A program made the translations under genes and the position numbers. This document shows positions 15,939 through 25,398 of a stretch of DNA of 64,000 bases, piece after piece. Under the pieces are notes generated by a model. The model saw only the letters and a program-made list of their open reading frames with translations, did not search any database and was not told the origin of the DNA. The DNA comes from Subdoligranulum variabile (GTDB lineage: Bacteria; Bacillota; Clostridia; Oscillospirales; Ruminococcaceae), in assembly GCA_003343905.1 (NCBI GenBank), contig QAKI01000051.1:82190-146189 (forward strand), read 5' to 3'. Positions within the stretch are counted from its first letter, which is position 1. Each line of letters begins with the position of its first letter.

Positions 15939-16415
15939 ATGACCACTGTTTTGTTACATACCGGCCAGACCGCACCCCGGGTAGAACGCCCGCAGCCCCG
16001 CGTACAGGTGGTACGCGGCGGACGCCACGGCCTGAACCGTGTGCGGCGCCTGGCCACGTCCACGCTGCAGGTGCTGGCCATCGCGCTGCTGCTGGGCCTG
16101 GTCGTCAGCGTTGTGTACAGCCAGGCCAAGATCACCGAGCTGAACGGCCAGATCAACGACGCCCGCACCCAGCTCACCGCGGCACAGAGCGAGTATGACT
16201 ACCTTTCGACCCAGATGAACAACATCACCAGCCGCACCAGCCTGCAGCAGGTGGCGGAAGGGGAACTGGGGCTCGTGCCCGCCGATCCCAGCCAGATCAC
16301 CTATGTGCAACTGGAAAACGAGAGCGTGATCGAAAAGAAATCCGGCACCGCCCAGGTACTGCTGGACGATGTGCGCACGGCCGCGCTCAACCTGCTGGGC
16401 AGCCTGGACCCGTAA
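15939..16415 (+). CDS. ftsL: FtsL-like septal protein
   Basis: 158 residues. A basic cytoplasmic tail (residues 1-38), one transmembrane helix (about 41-60, LQVLAIALLLGLVVSVVY) and an extracytoplasmic coiled coil (about 61-105, KITELNGQINDARTQL) give the FtsL/DivIC topology. It would join FtsQ and the septal PBP in the divisome. Assignment rests on topology and on position between rsmH and the PBP gene; sequence conservation in FtsL is low. A 10-bp inverted repeat (16436-16480) follows in the gap to the PBP gene. Confidence 0.85.
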   Translation: MTTVLLHTGQTAPRVERPQPRVQVVRGGRHGLNRVRRLATSTLQVLAIALLLGLVVSVVYSQAKITELNGQINDARTQLTAAQSEYDYLSTQMNNITSRTSLQQVAEGELGLVPADPSQITYVQLENESVIEKKSGTAQVLLDDVRTAALNLLGSLDP

Positions 16416-16435
16416 TGTAAGAAATCATGTGGCAA

Positions 16436-16480
16436 CGAGCCTTTTTGCGGGCGGCTGTACGCTGCACGCGAAAAGGCTCG
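16436..16480 (+). other. Inverted repeat between ftsL and the PBP gene
   Basis: CGAGCCTTTT (16436-16445) and AAAAGGCTCG (16471-16480) are perfectly complementary, enclosing 25 nt that can pair further. No T-run follows. It probably folds in the mRNA and may adjust the ratio of FtsL to PBP. Confidence 0.5.
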
Positions 16481-16526
16481 CCGCCGCAATCAGGGAAAAA
16501 TCCACCCGCCACCAGAGGAAAACGCC

Positions 16527-19094
16527 ATGTTCCATCCAACCAATCAGCCCGATCCCCACTTCCGCGCCCGGGTGCTGCGGCGCACGCTGCTGGCTATCGC
16601 CATCTTTCTGATCTTCTTCTTCGGCATCCTGATCTACCAGCTTTACGCGCTGCAGCTTCGTGACGCGGAACTCTACCGCACCGAAGCCGTCACCCAGCAG
16701 ATGCAGGATACCGAATTGCCCGCCACCCGCGGCTCCATCTACAGCGCCAACGGCAAACTGCTGGCCAAAAGCAGCACCGTGTGGGACATCATTGCCGACC
16801 CGCTGCAATCCAGCGAGAACGGCGCTACCACGGCCCAGCTCCAGCAGGCGGCCGAGCAGATCGCCGCGCTGCTGAACGACGGCACCACCGCCGAAAGCGT
16901 GTTCCAGATTTTGACTGCCACCAACGCGGACGGGAAACTCTATGAATACCGCGTGGTCGCCCGCGGCGTGGAAAAGCCCGTGACCGACAGCATCATGGAG
17001 TATTCCATGAACTTCCGCACCGAGCCGGAGGACGGGGCGGAACAGGGCAACCGCATCGTGGTCCTGCGCACGGAACAGTCCTCCACCCGCAGTTACCCCT
17101 ACGGGGCGTTCCTCTCCTCGGTGCTGGGCTTCTGCAACGCCGACGGTTCCGGCGCCTACGGGCTGGAAAAATCCTATGACGAGGTGCTTTCCGGCACGCC
17201 GGGGCGCAGCATTGCCGAGACCAACGTCAACGGCGAGATCCTCGCCAATACCGAGGCCGAAGTCTACCCGGCCATCGACGGCGGCAACCTGAACCTGACC
17301 ATCGACGAGAACGTGCAGGGCATCGTGGAAGAATACCTGACCGAAGCGATGGACACCTTCAGCGTCCACGGCCGCGGCAGCGCCATCGTGATGGATGTCA
17401 ACACCGGTGCGGTGCTTGCCATGGCGTCGGTGGAACAGTTCGACCCCAACGACCCGTACAAGATCTACGACGAAAAGATGCAGGCCATCCTCGATAAGGA
17501 AGAACTCAACGAGGAGGACGTGGACTGGCTCAAGAGCCGCCTGGGCGAGGACGAGGTGGCCCCCCTCATCGAGGACGGCAAGATCAGCCGCGATACCACC
17601 ACCGACGAGGAAGGCAACACCGTCAGCAGCGAATATACCCAACTGCAAGGTATGATGCGCGAGGCCCAGTGGAAGAATAAGAACATCACCGAACTGTATA
17701 TGCCCGGTTCGGTGTTCAAACTCATCACCGCATCGGCGGGCCTGGACTCCGGCATCATGACGGCGGAACAGACCTTCTATTGCAGCGGCGCATTCACCGT
17801 CAACGAGGGGTCGGAAAGCTGGGAACACACCTATCACTGCGCCAATAACGCAACGCACGGCCTGCTGGATATGGCCGGTGCGCTCAACCATAGCTGCAAC
17901 ATCTGGTTCATCCAGGCGGCGCAGACCCTGCAGCCCACGGTCTTTTACGACTATATCCAGGCCTTCGGCTTCACCCAGCCCACCGGCATCGACCTGCCCA
18001 ACGAGACCCGCTGGTCCAGCGTCTACGATGCCGAGGAGATGGCCGAAGTCGATACCAACCTCTATACGGCGGCCTTCGGCCAGAACGAGTCCATCACGCC
18101 GATGCAGATGGCTACCGCGGTGGCGGCCATCGCCAACGGCGGCTATCTGCTCACCCCCTATGTGGTGGATTCGGTCACCGACGCCGACGGCAACGTGGTG
18201 CAAAAGACCGAGCCCACCATCCGCCGCCAGGTCATCTCGGAGGAAGTCAGCGAACAGCTGCTGTCCATGATGGAGACCAGCGTGGACCCCAACATCCCCA
18301 CCGAGAACAATTACCATTCCAACAAGAACGCCTATGTGGCGGGCTACCGTATCGGCGCCAAGTCCGGCACGGCGGAACGCACCGACCGCGACCTCCGTTA
18401 TGACGGCGACTACTACAAGACCATGAGCTTTGCCGCCGTGCTGCCCGTGGATGACCCTGAGATCGAGATCTTCGTGGTGATGGACGATCCGCGCTGGGTT
18501 CAGGATTTTGCCAGCGAAGTGGTGGCGCCCGTGGTGGGCAATATCATCAGCGAGGTCGCGCCCTATCTGGGCATCGAGCAGGACCCCTCTTACGACCCCA
18601 CGGGCACCGTCACCGTGCAGACCTGCCTGAATTATCCCTGGACCAGCGCCCAGGTCGCGCTGAACCAGTTGGGCCTCAAACACAAGCTCATCGGGGAGAG
18701 CGGCCCCATCGTCTACCAGTACCCCTACGGCGGCAGCAAGGTTCCCGCAGGCTCCACGGTCTACCTGTACACCCAGACCGACCAGGACGCCATGACTACC
18801 GTGCCCGACGTGGTCGGCAAGAGCGGTAGCTTTGCCGAGCAGATGCTGCGCGCGGCCAACCTAAACGTCCAGTTTGAGGGGGACAGTGGCGGCAAGGTCA
18901 CAGCGCAGAGCGTGGAACCCGATGCCAGCGCGGCCTATGGCACCATCGTCACGCTGACGATGGAGAGCGGCCAGCCGGCGGAGGAAACGCCGTCCGAAAA
19001 TACCGAACCGGAATCCCAACCGGAATCTCAGCCGGAGTCTGACGCGGCCTCCCAGCCGCAGGAGGACCCGGCGGCGGGGGAGGGCACTGCCTGA
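16527..19094 (+). CDS. ftsI: Septal transpeptidase (FtsI / SpoVD-type PBP) with PASTA domains
   Basis: 855 residues. A short cytoplasmic tail and a transmembrane helix (about 15-38) are followed by the PBP dimer domain and the transpeptidase with Ser395-x-x-Lys398 (GSVFKL), Ser456-Cys-Asn458 and Lys612-Ser-Gly-Thr. Two C-terminal PASTA repeats (from about residue 690) are followed by a Glu/Pro/Gln/Ser-rich tail. An acidic insertion of about 60 residues (around 315-375) precedes the active-site Ser. It crosslinks septal peptidoglycan with FtsW. PASTA domains recall SpoVD and Pbp2x; a sporulation-specific role cannot be excluded, but its being the only such PBP in the cluster suggests the vegetative enzyme. 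Confidence 0.93.
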   Translation: MFHPTNQPDPHFRARVLRRTLLAIAIFLIFFFGILIYQLYALQLRDAELYRTEAVTQQMQDTELPATRGSIYSANGKLLAKSSTVWDIIADPLQSSENGATTAQLQQAAEQIAALLNDGTTAESVFQILTATNADGKLYEYRVVARGVEKPVTDSIMEYSMNFRTEPEDGAEQGNRIVVLRTEQSSTRSYPYGAFLSSVLGFCNADGSGAYGLEKSYDEVLSGTPGRSIAETNVNGEILANTEAEVYPAIDGGNLNLTIDENVQGIVEEYLTEAMDTFSVHGRGSAIVMDVNTGAVLAMASVEQFDPNDPYKIYDEKMQAILDKEELNEEDVDWLKSRLGEDEVAPLIEDGKISRDTTTDEEGNTVSSEYTQLQGMMREAQWKNKNITELYMPGSVFKLITASAGLDSGIMTAEQTFYCSGAFTVNEGSESWEHTYHCANNATHGLLDMAGALNHSCNIWFIQAAQTLQPTVFYDYIQAFGFTQPTGIDLPNETRWSSVYDAEEMAEVDTNLYTAAFGQNESITPMQMATAVAAIANGGYLLTPYVVDSVTDADGNVVQKTEPTIRRQVISEEVSEQLLSMMETSVDPNIPTENNYHSNKNAYVAGYRIGAKSGTAERTDRDLRYDGDYYKTMSFAAVLPVDDPEIEIFVVMDDPRWVQDFASEVVAPVVGNIISEVAPYLGIEQDPSYDPTGTVTVQTCLNYPWTSAQVALNQLGLKHKLIGESGPIVYQYPYGGSKVPAGSTVYLYTQTDQDAMTTVPDVVGKSGSFAEQMLRAANLNVQFEGDSGGKVTAQSVEPDASAAYGTIVTLTMESGQPAEETPSENTEPESQPESQPESDAASQPQEDPAAGEGTA

Positions 19095-19144
19095 CCCGCC
19101 TGCGGCCGCAGCAGGCCGCCCCAAAGAAAAGGAGATAAGACCCT

Positions 19145-20506
19145 ATGCAACCGATTCCTGCCAATGAACTGCTTGCCGGCCTGACGCTGGCAGAGCCGAT
19201 CCTGATCCGGGCGGTGGTCACCGACAGCCGCCGGGTGGAGCCGGACTGTGTGTTCGTATGCTTCCCCGGCGAGCGTGTGGACGGCCACAGCTTCGCCGCG
19301 GGGGCGTACCGGGACGGTGCGGCCTATATCATCGCCAACCACCCGGTGGAAGGCGTCCCGGCGGAGCGCACGGTCGTCGTGCCGGACAGCGCCCTTGCCA
19401 TGGTCCGCATGGCGTCCAACTATCGTATGCTGTTCAGCCCCCGGATGATCGGCGTCACCGGCAGCGTGGGCAAGACCACCACCAAGGAGTTCTGCTACGC
19501 GGTGCTGTCCGCCTTCGGCAGCACCCTCAAGACCGAGGGCAACCAGAACAACGACATCGGCGTGCCCAACACGCTGTTCCGCCTGGATACCGCCACCGAG
19601 TATGCGGTGGTGGAGATGGGCATGGACCACGCTGGCGAGATCGAACGCCTGGCCCGCTGCGCGCGGCCCTCGGCGGGCATCATCACCAAGATCGGCGTGT
19701 CGCACCTGGAAAATCTCGGCACCCGGGAGAATATACTGAAAGCAAAGATGGAAATTTGCGCGGGCCTGCCGGACGGCGCGCCGCTGGTCCTCAACGCGGA
19801 CGACGATCTTTTGCCCACGGCCAGCGTGCCGGACCGTCTGCGTGCGGTCTGGTTCGGCATCGAAAAACCGGCGGACGTGCGCGCCTGCAACATTCAGACC
19901 GGCGCGCAGGGGACCCGATTCACCCTGGAGGACTGTGAACACGGCCGGTTTGCGGTCACGCTGCCCACAGCGGGGCTGCATACCGTCTATGACGCGCTGG
20001 CGGCCTATGCGGCGGCGACCCGCCTGGGGCTGGACCCCGCCGCCTGTGCGGCGGCTTTGTCCCGCTACCAGACCACCGGCATGCGCCAGCATATCGTGGA
20101 AAAAGGCGGCGTTACCGTCATCGAGGACTGTTACAACGCCAGCCCGGACAGCATGAACGCGGCGCTTTCGGTGCTGAAGGCGCTGCCCAACCGGCGCAAG
20201 GTCGCGCTGCTGGGCGATATGCTGGAACTGGGCGCCGCCAGTGAGGAAGGCCACCGCCAGACCGGCGTCTGGGCGGCCGACGCGGGCGTGGACCTGCTGA
20301 TCGCTTATGGTCCGCGCAGCGCCGCCACGGCCAGCGCCGCCCGCGAGCGGGGCGTAACAACTGTGCATTGCCAAAATGCGCAGGAGGTGTTACAATGTCT
20401 ACAGCAATCCGTCCGGCCCGGCGACGCGCTGCTGGCAAAAGCCAGCCATGCGATGAAGCTGGAAGACATCCTGCAGGAGTACTATGCCGGACTGCCCCAG
20501 GCGTGA
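19145..20506 (+). CDS. murF: UDP-N-acetylmuramoyl-tripeptide--D-Ala-D-Ala ligase
   Basis: 453 residues. The Mur ligase N-terminal domain (TDSRRVEPDCVFVCFPGE) is followed by the ATP-binding central domain with GSVGKTTTK (106-113) and TEGNQNNDIGVP, then the C-terminal domain with EDCYNASPDSMNAAL. It adds D-Ala-D-Ala to the UDP-MurNAc-tripeptide in the cytoplasm. AAAAGGAG precedes the ATG. murE, which normally stands between the PBP and murF, is absent here, and the spacing (50 bp) shows no remnant. Confidence 0.95.
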   Translation: MQPIPANELLAGLTLAEPILIRAVVTDSRRVEPDCVFVCFPGERVDGHSFAAGAYRDGAAYIIANHPVEGVPAERTVVVPDSALAMVRMASNYRMLFSPRMIGVTGSVGKTTTKEFCYAVLSAFGSTLKTEGNQNNDIGVPNTLFRLDTATEYAVVEMGMDHAGEIERLARCARPSAGIITKIGVSHLENLGTRENILKAKMEICAGLPDGAPLVLNADDDLLPTASVPDRLRAVWFGIEKPADVRACNIQTGAQGTRFTLEDCEHGRFAVTLPTAGLHTVYDALAAYAAATRLGLDPAACAAALSRYQTTGMRQHIVEKGGVTVIEDCYNASPDSMNAALSVLKALPNRRKVALLGDMLELGAASEEGHRQTGVWAADAGVDLLIAYGPRSAATASAARERGVTTVHCQNAQEVLQCLQQSVRPGDALLAKASHAMKLEDILQEYYAGLPQA

Positions 20507-20558
20507 CGGCGGCCCATGCAGCCACGCCTGCAAATGAAGAATTTGGAGGAATACCTGC

Positions 20559-21572
20559 ATGGAGCAATCTGTCTCCCTCGTGTTGGCAGCGGCTGCGGTG
20601 GGCGGCTTTGCCGTGACCGCCGTTACCTGCTGGCTGCTGATCCCCGCCCTGCACCGTCTGCATTTCGGCCAGACGATCCGGGAGGAAGGCCCGACCTGGC
20701 ACAACAAGAAAAACGGCACCCCCACCATGGGGGGCCTTGGCTTTATCTTCGGCATTCTGGTGTCGCTGGGCGCCGTATGGCTCATGTTCCAGGGCCGCAT
20801 GCCGGAAGTGCTGGGCCCGCACCAGCTCGCTGCCGGCATGATGGTCCTTTTCCTGGCGTTTGGTTCCGGCGTGATCGGCTTTCTGGATGATTTCATCAAG
20901 GTCATCCGGCACCGCAACCTCGGCCTGACCGCCCTGCAGAAGATCGTGCTGCAGGTGGCTGTGACGGTCGGTTTCATGATCGGCCTGCATTCGCTGGGGC
21001 TGCTTTCCACCGTGGTCATGTTCCCGGTGGTGGGCGCCGTGGACCTGGGGCTGTTCTACTATCCCATCGCCTTTTTCGGCATCATTTTCCTGGTCAACGC
21101 CGTCAACCTGACCGACGGCCTGGACGGCCTTTGCACCGGCGTCACCTTTGTGTCGATGCTGGGCTACCTGCTGGCGGGCAGCCTGCTGGGCTTTGTGCAT
21201 GTTTCCATCATCGCTTCGGCGGCGGCGGGTGCCTGCGCGGGGTTCCTGATCTGGAACTTCTACCCGGCCAAAGTGTTCATGGGGGACACAGGCAGTATGT
21301 TCTTCGGCGGTCTGGTCACGGCGCTGGCCTTTATCATGGACCGGCCGGAACTGGTGCTGTTCTTTGGTCTCGTTTATATCTGGGATGCCATCACCGTTGT
21401 GATCCAGCGCGTTTACTTCAAGCTGACCCACGGCAAACGCATCTTCAAAATGACGCCTATCCACCATGCTTTTGAGATGCGCGGCTGGCGGGAAGTCAAG
21501 ATCGACGGCTTCTTCGCCCTGATCGCTGCGGTCGGCGTTGCGCTCGGCATTCTCTACATCTGCATGGTCTGA
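20559..21572 (+). CDS. mraY: Phospho-N-acetylmuramoyl-pentapeptide-transferase
   Basis: 337 residues with about ten membrane helices. Conserved cytoplasmic motifs are present: NGTPTMGGLGF, FLDDFIKV, NAVNLTDGLDGL (the Asp-rich catalytic loop), FMGDTGSM and the C-terminal TPIHHAFE. It transfers phospho-MurNAc-pentapeptide to undecaprenyl phosphate to make lipid I. GGAGGAA lies 9 bp before the ATG. It follows murF as in the standard dcw order. Confidence 0.96.
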   Translation: MEQSVSLVLAAAAVGGFAVTAVTCWLLIPALHRLHFGQTIREEGPTWHNKKNGTPTMGGLGFIFGILVSLGAVWLMFQGRMPEVLGPHQLAAGMMVLFLAFGSGVIGFLDDFIKVIRHRNLGLTALQKIVLQVAVTVGFMIGLHSLGLLSTVVMFPVVGAVDLGLFYYPIAFFGIIFLVNAVNLTDGLDGLCTGVTFVSMLGYLLAGSLLGFVHVSIIASAAAGACAGFLIWNFYPAKVFMGDTGSMFFGGLVTALAFIMDRPELVLFFGLVYIWDAITVVIQRVYFKLTHGKRIFKMTPIHHAFEMRGWREVKIDGFFALIAAVGVALGILYICMV

Positions 21573-21610
21573 CGCGCGCCGCGCATTGCCCCGAAAGGAG
21601 GGCCCGGTTT

Positions 21611-22906
21611 TTGCATAACACTACGTCCAGTCTGCTGGGCCTGATTCTGGATCGCTCGGTGGGCAATATCATCCGCATGCTGCGCATCATCCGCCTGCCT
21701 AAAGAGGAACGCGGCCCGGTCTCCTGGGGATTTGTGGGCACGCTGGCGGTCACGCTGATCTATGGGCTGGTCATGCTGTTTTCGGCCAGCTATTCCAGTG
21801 GTTACGCCCGCTTTGGCGATATCTACCACTTTATCAAGCCGCAGCTGATCGTCGCCGTGTTCGGCTTTGCATTCATGCTGTTTCTGTCGCGGTTCAACTA
21901 CCGTTCGCTGCGCTATCTGAACGAAACGCTCTACGTTGTCACGCTGGTTTTGCTGGTGGTGGCGCTGTTCATGCCCAGTGACAACAACGGTACTTACCGC
22001 TGGGTCTATTTCCCGGGCGGTATGTCGTTGCAGCCTTCGGAGCTGGCAAAGTTCTCCATCATTCTGGGTACCGCGTGCGCGCTGGATAAACGCAAATCAC
22101 AGATCAAAAATCCCCTCTACGGCATCGTGCTGCCTGCGCTGCCGCTGGTCCCCGTGCTGGTACTGCTCAAAATGGAGCCGCACAACTCCGCCATGCTGCT
22201 GATGGCTGCGATCTTCGCCACCATGATCTTCTGCGCGGGCGGCGGCGGTCTTGCGTGGGAACTCAGCCTGGGCAGCCTTGCGCTGGCAGGCGGTGTGTTC
22301 TACATGAAGTATCTGGCGGGCAGCGAAGGCTACGCATCGGAACGTCTGGGCGGTGTGTGGGGCCTGACTCCCACCGACACCACCAATATGCTTTGGCAGA
22401 CCCGCCAGAGCCTGTATGCCATCTGCTCCGGCGGACTGTTCGGGGTGGGCATCGGCAACAGTGTACAGAAGCATCAATGGCTGCCCTATGCGGAAAACGA
22501 CTTCATCTTCTCGGTCGTATGCGAGGAGTTGGGCTTCGTGGGCGCGCTGGCGCTGATCGTGCTGTTTGGCGCGCTGATCGTGCAGGGCATCCTGATCGCC
22601 CTCAACGCGCCGGACTTCTTCGGGACCATGCTGGGCATCGGCATCACCGCGCAGGTGGCATGGCAGGCGTTCTGCCACATCGGCGTGGCGACCGCCCTTC
22701 TGCCCAATACCGGCATCAGCCTGCCGTTCTTCTCGTCCGGCGGCACCAGCCTGCTGCTGCTTTTGTCTGAGATGGGGGTGCTGTTGAGCATCTCGCGGGC
22801 TAGCAACGCCCGTTTGGCGGCCCGGCAGAAGCAGCGCCGTGCGGAACTGGACCGTAAGCTGGGGCAGGTGCCCCGCCGCCCGGTGTACCGCCGCCAGAAT
22901 ACCTGA
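21611..22906 (+). CDS. ftsW: FtsW-family septal peptidoglycan glycosyltransferase (SEDS)
   Basis: 431 residues with about ten membrane helices. SEDS signatures include YRWVYFPGGMSLQPSELAK, NSVQKHQWLPYAENDFIF and LPFFSSGGTSLL. It polymerises lipid II with the cognate PBP encoded upstream. The start is taken as TTG at 21611 because AAAGGAGGG lies 9 bp upstream; the first in-frame ATG (21677) has no ribosome site and would trim the cytoplasmic tail. murD, usually between mraY and ftsW, is missing. Context favours FtsW over RodA. Confidence 0.92.
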   Translation: MHNTTSSLLGLILDRSVGNIIRMLRIIRLPKEERGPVSWGFVGTLAVTLIYGLVMLFSASYSSGYARFGDIYHFIKPQLIVAVFGFAFMLFLSRFNYRSLRYLNETLYVVTLVLLVVALFMPSDNNGTYRWVYFPGGMSLQPSELAKFSIILGTACALDKRKSQIKNPLYGIVLPALPLVPVLVLLKMEPHNSAMLLMAAIFATMIFCAGGGGLAWELSLGSLALAGGVFYMKYLAGSEGYASERLGGVWGLTPTDTTNMLWQTRQSLYAICSGGLFGVGIGNSVQKHQWLPYAENDFIFSVVCEELGFVGALALIVLFGALIVQGILIALNAPDFFGTMLGIGITAQVAWQAFCHIGVATALLPNTGISLPFFSSGGTSLLLLLSEMGVLLSISRASNARLAARQKQRRAELDRKLGQVPRRPVYRRQNT

Positions 22907-22934
22907 GGTACATAGAAAAATGAGGAGGGCGCGT

Positions 22935-24050
22935 ATGCGTGTATTGATCGCAGCCGGCGGAACGGCCGGTCATATCAATCCGGCGCTGGCGATTGCGGGG
23001 GCCTTGAAGAAGGCGGTCCCGGATGCGCAGATCCATTTTGCAGGGCGCAGGGAAGGGATGGAATACGGCCTTGTGACCAAGGCGGGGTATCCCTTCCATC
23101 ATATCGAGATCAACGGCTTCCAGCGGCGGCTCAACGCCGAGAACATCGTGCGCAATGTCGTGGCGGTGTGGCATCTGGCGCTTTCCGGCCCCCGCGTCAA
23201 AAAGATCCTGCGGGAAGTCCAGCCTGATCTCGTCATCGGCTGCGGCGGCTACGTCAGCGGTCCGGTCGTGCGCGCGGCAGCCCGCCGCGGCATCAAGACT
23301 GCCATCCATGAACAGAACGCCTTCCCCGGCGTAACCAACAAGCTGCTGGCGAAGGACGTGGACCTGGTGCTGGCCGCCAGTGCCGACGCGGTCGAAAAGC
23401 TGGGCGCGCCGGATAAGACCTTTGTGGTGGGCAACCCGGTCCGGCCCGAAGTGCTTCATGCAGACCGCGCGGCAGCCCGGCAAAAGCTGAACGCCGGCAG
23501 CCGCAGGGTTCTGTTGAGCTTTGGCGGCAGTCTGGGCGCCGACCGCATCAACGAGGTGGTGGCGGACCTCTGCGCGTGGGAAAAGCAGCAGGGGGCCCCT
23601 GTGCTGCATCTGCACGCCACCGGCCGCCGCGGCGTGGAACTGTTCGACCGTCTGGAAAAGGAAAAAGGCTTTGCCCCGGGTGATAACCTGGTGGTGACGC
23701 CCTATATCAACAATATGCCGCAGTTGCTGGCGGCGGCGGACCTTGTCATTGCCCGGTCCGGCGCGCTGACGCTGGCGGAACTGGAGGCCGTGGGGCGCGC
23801 CTCGATCCTGATCCCCAGCCCCAACGTGGCGGAAAACCACCAGTATTACAACGCGCTGGAACTGCAAAAGGCAGGCGCGGCTGTTGTGATCGAAGAAAAA
23901 GACCTGACCGGCCAGCGTTTGATCGACACTGTGCAAAAGCTGCTGGCCGAACCGGGTAAGCTGGAAGAAATGGGGGGCTGCGCCAAAAAACTGGGCAACC
24001 CGAACAGCCTTGCCCTTATCACCGAAAAACTGCTGGCGCTGGTCCGGTAA
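22935..24050 (+). CDS. murG: Lipid II synthase MurG
   Basis: 371 residues. The GT-B glycosyltransferase N-terminal motif is GGTAGHINP (residues 8-16); GYVSGP and HEQNAFPG follow, and the C-terminal UDP-GlcNAc site includes SFGGSLGADRIN and RSGALTLAE. It adds GlcNAc to lipid I on the inner membrane face. GAGGAGGGCGCGT precedes the ATG at 22935; the frame extends further upstream but over the end of ftsW. Next is ftsQ after 40 bp. Confidence 0.96.
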   Translation: MRVLIAAGGTAGHINPALAIAGALKKAVPDAQIHFAGRREGMEYGLVTKAGYPFHHIEINGFQRRLNAENIVRNVVAVWHLALSGPRVKKILREVQPDLVIGCGGYVSGPVVRAAARRGIKTAIHEQNAFPGVTNKLLAKDVDLVLAASADAVEKLGAPDKTFVVGNPVRPEVLHADRAAARQKLNAGSRRVLLSFGGSLGADRINEVVADLCAWEKQQGAPVLHLHATGRRGVELFDRLEKEKGFAPGDNLVVTPYINNMPQLLAAADLVIARSGALTLAELEAVGRASILIPSPNVAENHQYYNALELQKAGAAVVIEEKDLTGQRLIDTVQKLLAEPGKLEEMGGCAKKLGNPNSLALITEKLLALVR

Positions 24051-24090
24051 CGGCCTGCCCCAGTGATCACCCAGGAAAGGAGCCACCCAC

Positions 24091-25335
24091 ATGGATCGCG
24101 ACCAGCGGAGCCGCCAGCAGAAGTCCAGGGGCGGCTCCTTTTCACGTCCGGCCCCCAAGCGCAGTCTGGGCAGCCGTATGGGTCTGCAAAAAGGCCCGCC
24201 CCCGCGGCAGGAACCGCGGCCCCAGGCCCGGCGCACCCGCCCGCAGCCGCAGCAGCAGCCCCCGCGGGATGCGCGTGCCGCCCGCCCGCAAAGTGGCCGT
24301 CCACCACGGCCGCAGCCGCAGATCAACCCGCAGAAGGCGGGCTACATACCGGGCACCGCCGCGCCGCGCCGCCAGCGCCGCGTTACCCAGGCGGAACTGC
24401 TGCGCCGCCGCAACCGCCGCCGTGTGCTGGGGGTATTGGGCGTGTTGGCGGTGCTGGCGCTGGGGGCCATCGTATCGGTCAACCTGCTTTTCAAAGTGAC
24501 TGTGTTCCGGGTGGAAAACTTCGACCGCAGCACCCCGGCGCAGACCGGCATCTATACCGAGGACGAGATCATCGCCGCGCTGGGCATCGAAAAGAACAGC
24601 AACCTGTTCGGCTTTTCCACCGAGGACAAGACCCAGCAGCTCCAGACACAGTTCCCGTACCTTGACGATGTACTGGTAGAAGTTCAACTGCCCGGCACCG
24701 TTGTGGTCAAGGTGCGCCCCGCCACCGAACGGTTCGCCTGCATGTATTCCGGCGGCTGGGCCGTTCTGAGCGATTCGTTCAAGATCCTGCGGGTGGATGT
24801 TTCGCAGCCCGCGGACCTCTGTGTGCTGACCTGCTCGCTGCCCGCGGATTTTGTGCCCACGGTAGGGCAGACGTTGACGCCGCAGAATTATAACTCCCTG
24901 CTGGAGGGCGAGAGCGCGACGCCGGAAACCTCGGCCCAGAGCGCGGCGCAGGTACTGGCAAGCCTGATGACCGAACTGGAAAACGAAGGCCTGACCGATG
25001 GCGTGACGGCCATCGACGTATTGGACCAGAGCCAGATCAGCTTTACCTATCAGGGCCGGATCAAAGTCCTGCTGGGCAACAGCAACCGGCTGGATTACAA
25101 GGTGCGTCTGGCCGCCGTGGCGATCCTCGACCCCGAAAAGGGCCTGGCTGCCAGCGACCGGGGAACGCTGGATGTCAGCTACCAGCAGACCGACGGCGAG
25201 ATCCGCGGCTACTTTGCCCCGGATGAACCTGAACCCACCCCGACGCCGGAACCAGAAGAAGGGGAGGGCGGCGAGGAGGACGGCGCCGAAAGCGGCGACG
25301 GTACTGAAAGTTCCGAAACCACTGAAGAAACATAA
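24091..25335 (+). CDS. ftsQ: Cell division protein FtsQ/DivIB
   Basis: 414 residues. The first 110 residues are a cytoplasmic tail very rich in Arg, Gln and Pro. A transmembrane helix (about 111-133) is followed by a POTRA domain (about 134-205, FKVTVFRVENFD onward) and the FtsQ beta domain. The last 40 residues form an acidic Glu/Pro/Thr/Ser tail (PTPTPEPEEGE). FtsQ/DivIB links FtsL and DivIC to the divisome. The tails make the protein long for the family (usually 260-290). GGAAAGGAG precedes the ATG. It is the last gene of the cluster; ftsA and ftsZ do not follow. Confidence 0.9.
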   Translation: MDRDQRSRQQKSRGGSFSRPAPKRSLGSRMGLQKGPPPRQEPRPQARRTRPQPQQQPPRDARAARPQSGRPPRPQPQINPQKAGYIPGTAAPRRQRRVTQAELLRRRNRRRVLGVLGVLAVLALGAIVSVNLLFKVTVFRVENFDRSTPAQTGIYTEDEIIAALGIEKNSNLFGFSTEDKTQQLQTQFPYLDDVLVEVQLPGTVVVKVRPATERFACMYSGGWAVLSDSFKILRVDVSQPADLCVLTCSLPADFVPTVGQTLTPQNYNSLLEGESATPETSAQSAAQVLASLMTELENEGLTDGVTAIDVLDQSQISFTYQGRIKVLLGNSNRLDYKVRLAAVAILDPEKGLAASDRGTLDVSYQQTDGEIRGYFAPDEPEPTPTPEPEEGEGGEEDGAESGDGTESSETTEET

Positions 25336-25336
25336 A

Positions 25337-25359
25337 AGCGCCCCGCAGGGCGGGGCGCT
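25337..25359 (+). other. GC-rich hairpin right after ftsQ
   Basis: AGCGCCCCGC (25337-25346) pairs perfectly with GCGGGGCGCT (25350-25359) across a 3-nt loop. No T-run follows. It begins just after the ftsQ stop codon and may act as a 3' stability end. Confidence 0.5.
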
Positions 25360-25398
25360 GCGCGCCATATGGCCATATGTATCGCCGGTCTTACCGGG

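Noticed and set aside
16425..18683. A 752-codon minus-strand frame opposite the PBP gene
   Set aside because: Mirror frame of a high-GC gene; the plus strand carries intact PBP motifs and the minus frame has none.
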